This document shows positions 25,938 through 32,787 of a DNA stretch of 47,085 bases, in pieces. The stretch is taken from positions 1-47,085 of the forward strand of contig JANYIQ010000240.1 in assembly GCA_025362575.1 (NCBI GenBank), written 5' to 3'. Within the stretch, counting starts at the first letter, position 1; each line of letters starts with the position of its first letter. The notes under the pieces were generated by a model that did no database searches, was not told where the DNA came from, and was given only the letters and a program-made list of their open reading frames with translations. A program made the position numbers and the translations under genes. This DNA comes from Bacteroidia bacterium (GTDB lineage Bacteria > Bacteroidota > Bacteroidia > B-17B0 > Aurantibacillaceae).

Positions 25938-27584
25938 ATGTCACTGAAAAGAGTTCTATATAATAGCATTGTTGTATGTGTTGTTTTTATACGATGTGCG
26001 CAGGTTGCGCCTTTAAATGGAGGTAATCAGGATACCAGCCCTCCAAAACTTCTGGAAGCAAAGCCGCTTAATGCCAGTTTAAATTTTAATTCGGGGACCA
26101 TAGAATTAAAATTTGATGAGTTTGTTCAGGTTGTGGATATGGCCAATCAGGTTTTGATAACCCCACAAACAAAAGAATTACCATTAATTGAAGCAAGAGG
26201 CAAAAAGATCGTGATCAAGTTCACCGAAACCCTTTTGCCTAACACAACCTATCGTTTATATTTCGGAAATGCCATTGCAGACATGCACGAGCGTAATATT
26301 CTGGCCAATTTTGAGTATGTGTTCTCAACAGGTAGTAGCATTGATTCGATGCATATAAGAGGAACGATACGAAGCGCGTTTACTTTGAAGCCGGAAAAAG
26401 ATGTTACAGTGGCCTTATATGAAGTTAATGAAACGGACAGCGTTGTCTTCAAAAAAAAGCCGGCCTATCTTACAAAAACCAATACCGAGGGTAATTACAA
26501 GATATCGTATTTGCCAAAAGCTAAATTTATGGCCTATGCTTTTAGCGATAAAAATAAGAACATGGTATATGATGGTGGAGAGGAGCAGATCGCATTTAGT
26601 GATAGTATAACTGAAACTCCTGCTGATTCGATCATCAATTTCAGGATGTTTAAAGAAGGATCGGCTAAAACATATATTAAACGTGCTTATTCTTTTTTAT
26701 ACGGGCAGGCCAGTATTGTTTATAATAAAGAGATACTGAACAAGGTTTCGGCTTTGAATAAAGATCAAAAGACATTGATAAGATCAAACCATGAAGTAAA
26801 TGACACCTGTGTTGTATACTATCACGGCATTTATGACACATTGAATCTTTTGATCGCTCATGCAAGCTCAGATGAAATAGACACGGTTAAAGTATCAATA
26901 TTGTCAAAAGATCAGTTTGAAAAACAGAAGAAGGGCAGAAAAATAGTTTTGGATATGATCCCAGAGCCTTTGGAAAACGGAAAACTGGCCTTTTATAATA
27001 AACTGAGCCTTGTTTTTTCTAAATGGATAGATCCTGCAAGGACCGACACGTCAAAAATAAAATTCAGTTCAAAAGATGATACCCTTTTCAAACCTCTCCC
27101 ACAGCTGAGCGAGCTTGATATTAATAAACTGAACATTAATAATAAGTTTGTTCAGGGAAGCGAATACCAGTTATTATTTAATAAAGGTGCTTTTACCGAT
27201 AAGAATGGAATTGAGAGCGATTCGGCACTATTTAAGATCAAGATCAGCTCAAAAGAAGATTATGCGAACCTTAACCTTAAACTTATTTTCCCTCAAAAAG
27301 AAAGTTATATCGTACAGATCGTAAATGGTTTTGGTAAGATAATTGCAGAACAATACCTTGAATCAAGCATTGCGTCTAGCTCAGAGAAGATATTGAAATT
27401 TAATTATCTGATACCCGGAGAATATTTTGTGAAAGTAATTGAAGACAAAAACAAGAATAAAATATGGGATACAGGTAATTTAATGATGAAAAAACAGCCC
27501 GAAACAATTTATTTCAATGCCCAGGCCATAAAATTATTGCCCGATTGGGACGCAGATATTGAATGGAAAGTAACTGAGAATTGA
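25938..27584 (+). CDS. Ig-like (Big_5) domain lipoprotein of the outer envelope
   Basis: I start at the ATG at 25938 because MSLKRVLYNSIVVCVVFIRC is a lipoprotein signal with C20 lipidated; the upstream ATG at 25884 would bury it. The 548-residue protein continues with the family-typical GGNQDTSPPKLLEAKPLN and a Big_5 bacterial Ig-like domain at about residues 32-130 (GTIELKFDEFVQ ... TYRLYFGNAIAD). Beta-sandwich or carboxypeptidase-regulatory-like segments follow (YAFSDKNKNMVYD; VKVIEDKNKNKIWDTG near the end). Such lipoproteins are near-universal in Bacteroidota and of unknown function. It is 141 bp downstream of PorP/SprF on the same strand. Confidence 0.85.
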   Translation: MSLKRVLYNSIVVCVVFIRCAQVAPLNGGNQDTSPPKLLEAKPLNASLNFNSGTIELKFDEFVQVVDMANQVLITPQTKELPLIEARGKKIVIKFTETLLPNTTYRLYFGNAIADMHERNILANFEYVFSTGSSIDSMHIRGTIRSAFTLKPEKDVTVALYEVNETDSVVFKKKPAYLTKTNTEGNYKISYLPKAKFMAYAFSDKNKNMVYDGGEEQIAFSDSITETPADSIINFRMFKEGSAKTYIKRAYSFLYGQASIVYNKEILNKVSALNKDQKTLIRSNHEVNDTCVVYYHGIYDTLNLLIAHASSDEIDTVKVSILSKDQFEKQKKGRKIVLDMIPEPLENGKLAFYNKLSLVFSKWIDPARTDTSKIKFSSKDDTLFKPLPQLSELDINKLNINNKFVQGSEYQLLFNKGAFTDKNGIESDSALFKIKISSKEDYANLNLKLIFPQKESYIVQIVNGFGKIIAEQYLESSIASSSEKILKFNYLIPGEYFVKVIEDKNKNKIWDTGNLMMKKQPETIYFNAQAIKLLPDWDADIEWKVTEN

Positions 27585-27811
27585 TATGAATTCTTCGATT
27601 TTTCTCATCAAAAAATTAATTTTATTTTTTTTGAAAGCTCGGCGAGTATAGTAAAATCAATAGTTTCAGAGGCATCAATTTTTTATGAATGTATTTTATT
27701 TCGATCAGAAAAAAAATCTGAAAAAATGCCGTTTCAAAGTAATTAACAATATGAACAAATTTATGTTGAAAAAATAATAAGATAAAACATAGTAGTGAAC
27801 GATTAATTTTA

Positions 27812-27825
27812 TTACTTCGTAGTAA
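27812..27825. promoter_or_regulatory. Small perfect palindrome upstream of the histone-like gene
   Basis: TTACT-TCGT-AGTAA lies 24 nt before the ATG of the 36-residue protein, where an operator or 5'-UTR hairpin could act. The rest of the gap 27585-27849 is very AT-rich with nothing else I can name. Confidence 0.3.
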
Positions 27826-27849
27826 CAAATAACTCAAAAAACAGAAAAC

Positions 27850-27960
27850 ATGGCAAAAAAAGCAACAAAGAAAAAAGCCGCTCCTAAGAAAAAAGCAGCA
27901 GCTAAGAAAAAAGCCGCTCCTAAGAAAAAAGCAGCTAAGAAATCTTCTAAGAAGAAGTAA
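27850..27960 (+). CDS. Histone H1-like Lys/Ala/Pro-rich small protein
   Basis: A 36-residue ORF made almost only of K and A with two AAPKKK units (MAKKATKKKAAPKKK...SSKKK). The composition matches the C-terminal tails of eukaryotic H1 and bacterial H1-like proteins such as Hc1 and AlgP, which bind DNA through repeated basic motifs. No globular part is present, so this would be a tail-only nucleoid protein. It has a proper ATG after an A-rich leader and a terminator 7 nt behind its stop, which argues for a real gene. RNA or polyphosphate binding are alternatives. It is too short for usual ORF cut-offs and is masked by an antisense ORF. Confidence 0.8.
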   Translation: MAKKATKKKAAPKKKAAAKKKAAPKKKAAKKSSKKK

Positions 27961-27967
27961 TAAAAAG

Positions 27968-27992
27968 CCCCGAGAGATCGGGGTTTTTTTTT
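27968..27992 (+). terminator. Rho-independent terminator of the histone-like gene
   Basis: Stem CCCCGA / TCGGGG with a GAGA tetraloop followed by nine T, starting 7 nt after the stop codon. Confidence 0.93.
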
Positions 27993-28140
27993 GACCTTTT
28001 TTCCCGTGTGTCATTAAGCACCTCCCTCATTACCGCAGGCCCTACCGGGCAATATCTGCATCATCAATACAATATATTATATCGTTACCAAGGCCATTAA
28101 ATAATATTTAGTCAGCTATGGTAAAATCGTGTAAATAAAT

Positions 28141-28148
28141 TATCTTTA
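28141..28148 (+). promoter_or_regulatory. -7 element TATCTTTA of the lipoprotein at 28170
   Basis: Near-consensus TAnnTTTG box, 21 nt before the ATG. No clear -33 element is seen. Confidence 0.45.
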
Positions 28149-28169
28149 CCCAAACAAAACGTAAAACAA

Positions 28170-28697
28170 ATGAAAAAACTATTATTTATTATTTCAGCTA
28201 TCGCGCTGTTTACTTCAGTACAAAGTTGCGGAGGTAAAAAAGAGGAGACTGCAAATGTTGAAGCTCCGGCGGGCATGATCACTTTAGATCTTACCAAATA
28301 CGGTAAACCCTTCACTATTTTTGTTCCGGATTCGGCTAATGGCAAAATTGAGATCATTGAACAAACCTGGGGTGCTTTGGAAATTAAATCAGGAAAGAAC
28401 TTCCAGATCTCTATTACTGAAGATCCGGGAGATATTGAACTTCGTAAAACAGATATAAAGGGTGACGAAATAAATAAGTTTAAGTCGTTTGTTGTTGAAG
28501 AACCAACCACTATTATGTGGGAAAGCGAGATCACCAAGCCTGAATTCCATTTTTACATTATTCAGAAGCTGGGCAATTCAACTTATGTATTCGAAGACAT
28601 TAAAGCAACAGATGCAGAGCCTTTCGGTAAAGAAGCTGTTCAGAAAATGCTGGATTCAGCAAAAGCAATAAAAGAAGCTAAGAAACCGGCTGCTTAA
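28170..28697 (+). CDS. Lipoprotein of unknown function
   Basis: The 175-residue protein has a clear lipoprotein signal, MKKLLFIISAIALFTSVQSC, with C20 lipidated and a GGKKEE spacer. The mature domain (about 35-150) is predicted mixed alpha/beta with KYGKPFTIFVPDSA and FHFYIIQKLGNSTYVFEDI; I do not recognise the family, though similar small lipoproteins are common in this phylum. It ends in a charged helix (KAIKEAKKPAA). It has its own promoter box and terminator and so is probably monocistronic. Confidence 0.8.
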   Translation: MKKLLFIISAIALFTSVQSCGGKKEETANVEAPAGMITLDLTKYGKPFTIFVPDSANGKIEIIEQTWGALEIKSGKNFQISITEDPGDIELRKTDIKGDEINKFKSFVVEEPTTIMWESEITKPEFHFYIIQKLGNSTYVFEDIKATDAEPFGKEAVQKMLDSAKAIKEAKKPAA

Positions 28698-28721
28698 TAA
28701 GCCTCTAACTATATATATTAG

Positions 28722-28750
28722 GCCGTCTCATTTAATTGAGACGGCTTTTT
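28722..28750 (+). terminator. Rho-independent terminator of the lipoprotein at 28170
   Basis: Perfect 9-bp stem GCCGTCTCA / TGAGACGGC with a 6-nt loop followed by T6, 24 nt after the stop. Confidence 0.93.
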
Positions 28751-29004
28751 TGTTTTTAAGAGATTCGGAAATAGAACGCTGATGACACAGATCGCTTAAA
28801 TAAGGTTTTGAAGAAAATCTATTATGAAGTGGTTGAGTGAGGGATTGCTTGTCTTTGGCTTGTTTTTTAATGGCGAAAGCTATTGCTTCGAAGTTGAGGC
28901 ATTGTTTGAGCTCTTTTTTGACGAAGCGAAGCGGAGACAGAAAAAGCAAGTGGCGAATCACGACGCGTTGTGACGACTCGAGGAACGAGGGGGGGCACAC
29001 ACAC
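28751..29004. other. Gene-free stretch, possibly remnant of an intergenic repeat
   Basis: No believable gene. It begins with a CGCTGATGACACAGATCG sequence of a type I recall as scattered between genes in this phylum and ends with a G7 and a CACACACA tract near 28990-29003. Overlapping short frames on both strands (for example 28837-29088 plus and 28728-29048 minus) run through it with no family motif. I cannot show repetition from this window alone. Confidence 0.4.
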
Positions 29005-29334
29005 CTAAATAAAATCTTGTTTTTTGAAATAATCGATAATGGCATCAATTATCAATTTGTTTTGCTGTTTGGCATCGAGATATGGTAAATTTTCTTTTAA
29101 GTTCCAGTGTGGCCATCCTTCTTCATCGTTTCCTGCATATTCATAAAACCCGAAAGGCTCCAGCAAAGTACAAATGGCCACATGCATTACCTCCAGTTTT
29201 TCATCTTTCTTAAATTTCTGATAAGGTTTCCCTAATTCCTGCAGGCCGATCACAAATAAAATGCCATCATAATCCATTTCGGCACCAAAGCGTTCGGCTA
29301 ATCTCTCCTGAAGTATCTGCCAGTCGCTTTTCAT
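29005..29334 (-). CDS. Conserved-looking small acidic protein coupled to engB
   Basis: The 109-residue protein is not recognised. It is soluble, acidic and mixed helical, with DYDGILFVIGLQELG, a MHVAICTLLEPFGFYEYAG stretch and a Trp-rich EEGWPHWNL segment; no signal peptide, no cysteine cluster. Its ATG overlaps the engB stop by one base (TAATG), so it is translationally coupled and is probably a real gene. A role linked to ribosome assembly is only guilt by association. Confidence 0.75.
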   Translation of the reverse strand: MKSDWQILQERLAERFGAEMDYDGILFVIGLQELGKPYQKFKKDEKLEVMHVAICTLLEPFGFYEYAGNDEEGWPHWNLKENLPYLDAKQQNKLIIDAIIDYFKKQDFI

Positions 29335-29939
29335 TATTTTTTATTGATCTCATTAATATGAAGACCTATGAAACCTAAAACCTCAGTTTTACCGGTTTTA
29401 TCCTGAGCAGAGCTGACAAAATAATTGGGTTCTTCATCAAAAATATAAGAGAGTTTCTGAAGATAATTGCTCAGGTTCTTTTGTTTTTCAACCTTGCCCA
29501 GCTTATCTGTTTTGGTGAATATAATGCAAAATGGAATTTCTTTCTCGCCAAGCCATTGCATGAACTCAGCATCAATTTGCTGCATGGGCAGGCGGCTGTC
29601 AATTAATACAAATAAACAATTCAGATTCTCGCGTTTCGAAATGTATTCAATAATGATGCCCTCAAATACCTCGCGATTGGTTTTACTGGCTTTAGCGTAG
29701 CCATAACCCGGCAGATCGACCAGGTACCAGTTATCATTAATTAAAAAATGATTGATGATCTTTGTTTTACCCGGAGTGGCTGAGGTTTTTGCAAGCTTAT
29801 TGTTATTGCAAAGCATGTTAATGAGCGATGATTTGCCAACATTACTTCGGCCAATAAATGCATACTCGGGTAAGTTTGATTTAGGGCATTCAGTAATCTT
29901 AGCCGAACTTTTAGCGAATATGGCTTTTTTAATAATCAC
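29334..29939 (-). CDS. engB: Ribosome biogenesis GTPase EngB (YsxC/YihA)
   Basis: The 201-residue TrmE-Era-EngA-YihA-Septin-type GTPase has all the G motifs: G1 GRSNVGKSS at about residues 30-38, G2 around SATPGKTK, G3 DLPGYGYA, G4 TKTDK and a G5-like VSSA. Size and order match EngB. It acts in late assembly of the large ribosomal subunit and is usually essential. It is 10 nt downstream of the N-acyltransferase gene and overlaps the small partner gene behind it, so all three may form one transcript. Confidence 0.96.
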   Translation of the reverse strand: MIIKKAIFAKSSAKITECPKSNLPEYAFIGRSNVGKSSLINMLCNNNKLAKTSATPGKTKIINHFLINDNWYLVDLPGYGYAKASKTNREVFEGIIIEYISKRENLNCLFVLIDSRLPMQQIDAEFMQWLGEKEIPFCIIFTKTDKLGKVEKQKNLSNYLQKLSYIFDEEPNYFVSSAQDKTGKTEVLGFIGLHINEINKK

Positions 29940-29949
29940 AGTAAGATCT

Positions 29950-30891
29950 TCAAATTAATATACCTTTTTCTTTACGGTAGGAGTTAATGTGTCTTTCCTT
30001 TTTACTTTCGTAAATATCAGAAATGGTTACGATGAGACCGGTTTCTTCAACACCTCCAAATGTAGGATTAATAGCAGTACCAAACACTTTCATGGTACTC
30101 GACAAGTTCATATAGGCGTTAACCAACGGAGGAATGTTCTCACCCAAAGCCCTTACGTTTTTATTTAAAATGCTATGGCCTTCCTTATAGGCTAATCCTT
30201 TTATGGCATTTAAAAAATCGGTCACATCCGTTTTGATGTCTATTTTATGAATAGGGGTCACCAGCTGATCTTTATCAGGAAAATAATATTTAAAGAAAGC
30301 CAGGATCAGATCGCGGGCATGAATATTAAAATCGGTGTACATTGTAACTTTTCCGTAATAATATCTCATGAAAGGATTGTCAACCACAATAGCTCCTAAA
30401 CCGTCCCATAAATTATCCAGACTGAACAAACCTTTTCTGAATTGTTCGGAAGGCTGATATTGAGGCTGAATAAATGAACGCCCTAATTCAATTGTATAAG
30501 GCAAATATTCTTTGTAAAAATTTTCACTGAAATCAAAAAGTTCGGTAGTGGCCAGATTAACTTTTCCGTTAATGTATTCGGCATCTTTACAGGCAATGTA
30601 ACGGTAAGCGCCTACTATTTCTTTGTCCTCGGGGTTCCAAACCAGTAATTGTTTGTAGGGGTGATTACTAAGGTCAAATTCATCAATGTCAATTTCTTTT
30701 CCTGTACCACCACCGGCATGCCTGAAAGTAACCTCCCTTAAACGACCAATTTCCCGCATCACATTTGGAGAGTCGTGATGTGTAATTATGTAGATCTCGT
30801 TATTGCCATTATTGGTTTTTCGAACGTAACGATCTTTGTTAAGCTCCTCCAATAAAACTTCACGTGGCACTTTATTAATTATTTCTTGCAT
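29950..30891 (-). CDS. GNAT-fold N-acyltransferase, OlsB/GlsB-like (COG3176 'hemolysin')
   Basis: The 313-residue protein looks like the long GNAT-type acyltransferases annotated as hemolysin or OlsB-like: IGRLREVTFRHAGGGTG at about residues 48-64, LLVWNPEDKEIVGAYRYI, ELGRSFIQPQYQ, and a final helical part. In Bacteroides the related GlsB makes glycine lipids by N-acylating glycine, and OlsB does so with ornithine; the O-acyltransferase partner (GlsA/OlsA) is not next to it here. Likely role: first step of aminolipid synthesis at the inner membrane. A consensus promoter (TTTG-17-TATCTTTA) lies directly upstream, 12 nt before the start. Family call fair, substrate unknown. Confidence 0.75.
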   Translation of the reverse strand: MQEIINKVPREVLLEELNKDRYVRKTNNGNNEIYIITHHDSPNVMREIGRLREVTFRHAGGGTGKEIDIDEFDLSNHPYKQLLVWNPEDKEIVGAYRYIACKDAEYINGKVNLATTELFDFSENFYKEYLPYTIELGRSFIQPQYQPSEQFRKGLFSLDNLWDGLGAIVVDNPFMRYYYGKVTMYTDFNIHARDLILAFFKYYFPDKDQLVTPIHKIDIKTDVTDFLNAIKGLAYKEGHSILNKNVRALGENIPPLVNAYMNLSSTMKVFGTAINPTFGGVEETGLIVTISDIYESKKERHINSYRKEKGILI

Positions 30892-30903
30892 AAACGATTT
30901 GCA

Positions 30904-30932
30904 TAAAGATAGCTATTATCCTTTCAAACAAA
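30904..30932 (-). promoter_or_regulatory. Promoter of the N-acyltransferase-engB operon: TTTG - 17 nt - TATCTTTA
   Basis: Read on the minus strand, TTTG (30932-30929) and TATCTTTA (30911-30904) are 17 nt apart and 12 nt before the start codon, a good Bacteroidota promoter. Confidence 0.65.
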
Positions 30933-31087
30933 AATCTTAAAAAAGTTTAAAAAATGCAGCTAAATTGCATATAAATATATCGGTCATGATTTTTCTGTTT
31001 TTCAGGAATTCATCAGGAATAATACCTAAAAACGCTAATACTTCTTTATTATTATGCCTAAAAAGGCCAATAAATGGGGCTTTATCC

Positions 31088-31118
31088 TTGCATAAATACT
31101 ATTAATTTGATATCTTTA
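31088..31118 (+). promoter_or_regulatory. Promoter of the small lipoprotein: TTG - 20 nt - TATCTTTA
   Basis: TTG at 31088-31090 and TATCTTTA at 31111-31118, 36 nt before the ATG at 31155. It favours the ATG at 31155 over the one at 31074, which lies upstream of this promoter. Confidence 0.55.
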
Positions 31119-31154
31119 ACCAAATTTAATGTTGTAATTAATAAAATAATAATC

Positions 31155-31421
31155 ATGAAAAGCTTTTTTACTGTTTTGATCGTATTTTGTTTTTGTGCTT
31201 TTGCATGCAAGAAAAAATACACATGTAACTGCACTACGGCTCCATTAACTCAGACCACTTCAAATACAAATACCATTACGGCCGGACAAAGTACCGGTTA
31301 CATGAATCAGGTGCATTATTCTATTAAAGCTTCCGACGAATCTGCTGCTCAAACCAAATGCGAAGCACAGTACGAGAACAGCGGTTACGTTGTTAACGGA
31401 ATGAAATGTACCGTTTATTAA
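31155..31421 (+). CDS. Small cysteine-rich lipoprotein, unknown function
   Basis: I start at 31155 (MKSFFTVLIVFCFCAFAC, lipobox Cys18); the longer frame from 31074 would hide the signal. The mature chain is about 70 residues: KKKYTCNC, a Thr/Asn-rich linker, then a small domain with SIKASDESAAQTKCEAQYENSG resembling short phylum-specific lipoproteins in which an Ala/Cys helix follows a CxC motif. Not recognised as a named family. Its stop is 23 nt before the next gene. Confidence 0.72.
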   Translation: MKSFFTVLIVFCFCAFACKKKYTCNCTTAPLTQTTSNTNTITAGQSTGYMNQVHYSIKASDESAAQTKCEAQYENSGYVVNGMKCTVY

Positions 31422-31444
31422 TTTAACCCGCTTCGGGCTAATTT

Positions 31445-32059
31445 ATGGCAAACATTTTCGAATTTAACGGCTACAAACCCGTTATTCATAAATCTTCTTT
31501 CATTCATCCAAATGCCACAGTTACCGGTAATGTTATTATTGGTCGCGATGTTTATGTTGGTCCCGGTGCTGCCATTCGCGGCGATTGGGGACAAATAATA
31601 ATTGAAGACGGTTGCAATGTTCAGGAAAACTGCACCATTCATATGTTTCCGGGCACAACCGTTCTTTTAAAAGAAGGAGCACATATTGGGCACGGCGCGA
31701 TCATACATGGCGGAACGATTGGAAAAAATGTTCTTGTTGGAATGAACAGCGTAGTTATGGATAATGTTGTGATTGGCGACAATTGTATCATTGGCGCATT
31801 ATGTTTTGTGCCGGCCGATACAATTATTGAAGATAGAAAAGTGGTAGTTGGTAATCCGGGCAAAGTTGTAAAAGAGGTGAGTGATCAAATGATCGAATGG
31901 AAGACTGCCGGAACAAAATTATATCAGCAATTACCTAAAGATTGTTTTGATACTTTAAAAGAATGTGAGCCATTAAGAAGAATGCCGGCATACTTGCCAA
32001 AACAACAGGATATTTATAAAACCTGGAATGAAGAGAAGACAAAAGAAGACAAAAAATAA
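31445..32059 (+). CDS. Gamma-carbonic-anhydrase-like hexapeptide-repeat protein (PaaY/CaiE type)
   Basis: The 204-residue protein is a left-handed beta-helix of hexapeptide repeats (GNVIIGRDVYVGPGAAIRGD, IGKNVLVGMNSVVMDNVVIG). The metal-binding histidines of the gamma-carbonic anhydrase group are present: one in IHMFPG and two in HIGHGAIIHGG. Its length and its C-terminal extension (about 170-204, LRRMPAYLPKQQ) fit the PaaY/CaiE subgroup better than short gamma-CAs. PaaY proteins act as thioesterases in phenylacetate breakdown, but no paa gene is near, so activity stays open. Probably a cytoplasmic trimer. Confidence 0.85.
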   Translation: MANIFEFNGYKPVIHKSSFIHPNATVTGNVIIGRDVYVGPGAAIRGDWGQIIIEDGCNVQENCTIHMFPGTTVLLKEGAHIGHGAIIHGGTIGKNVLVGMNSVVMDNVVIGDNCIIGALCFVPADTIIEDRKVVVGNPGKVVKEVSDQMIEWKTAGTKLYQQLPKDCFDTLKECEPLRRMPAYLPKQQDIYKTWNEEKTKEDKK

Positions 32060-32256
32060 TGCCTTTTTGAGATTTTAAGCAAAAATGATAGCTTTATACT
32101 TGTGTACCGAAGCCCAATGGCGAAGGCACAAATCTAAAATCTAAAAATAGTATTCCTAAATTAATGTTAAGAATACAATTATTGAAAAATTACAAAGCTT
32201 ACTGGCATTTTATTTGAGTTAAATAAGTTCAATATTTGTAAAACAAAACACAACCT

Positions 32257-32772
32257 ATGAAGAAGATCCTATTAATTACAGCAGCCGTTTTCACTTTGTG
32301 TTCGGCATTTATTACGTCTGATGGTGATAAGATCCCATCAGCCACCTTAAAAAAACTGGATGGAACCAAAGTGAACAGTTCTACCTTCAGTAATAACGGT
32401 AAACCTATTGTGATCAGTTTCTGGGCTACCTGGTGCAAACCTTGCAAAAAAGAACTGGACGCTATCGCCGAAACTTATGCTGACTGGCAAAAAGAAACCG
32501 GCGTTAAATTAATTGCCATTTCAATTGATGATGCCCGCAGCTCCGGTAAAGTAGTTACCGATGTGAAAACCAAAGGCTGGGAATACGAAGTGTATTTAGA
32601 CGAAAACTCTGATTTTAAACGTGCAATGAACGTAAATAACGTGCCTCATACTTTTTTAGTGGATGGAAACGGTAAGATCGTTTGGAGTCATAACTCTTAT
32701 TCAGAGGGTGACGAAGATAAATTATATGAGAACATTCAGGCTTTGGTAAAAGGCGAAAAACTAAAGCACTAA
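32257..32772 (+). CDS. TlpA/ResA-like thioredoxin, exported
   Basis: The 171-residue protein has an N-terminal signal or anchor (MKKILLITAAVFTLCSAFIT), then a TlpA-type thioredoxin fold with the active site WCKPC (C60, C63) and the cis-Pro motif VNNVPHTFLVDGNGKIVW. It should reduce or isomerise disulphides in the periplasm. It stands 15 nt upstream of the DUF6029 gene and two genes before Omp28, itself thioredoxin-like; the three look like one operon for envelope redox or protein folding. Confidence 0.9.
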   Translation: MKKILLITAAVFTLCSAFITSDGDKIPSATLKKLDGTKVNSSTFSNNGKPIVISFWATWCKPCKKELDAIAETYADWQKETGVKLIAISIDDARSSGKVVTDVKTKGWEYEVYLDENSDFKRAMNVNNVPHTFLVDGNGKIVWSHNSYSEGDEDKLYENIQALVKGEKLKH

Positions 32773-32787
32773 ACTTTTTTAAAAACT

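Noticed and set aside
27622-28014. 130-residue antisense ORF over the histone-like gene
   Set aside because: Its F/L/S/C-rich sequence is the reverse reading of the Lys/Ala codons, and it runs through the terminator.
28728-29088. Genes on either strand in the 28751-29004 gap
   Set aside because: The overlapping frames at 28837-29088 and 28728-29048 lack motifs, run into a terminator or the neighbouring gene, and cross homopolymer and dinucleotide tracts.
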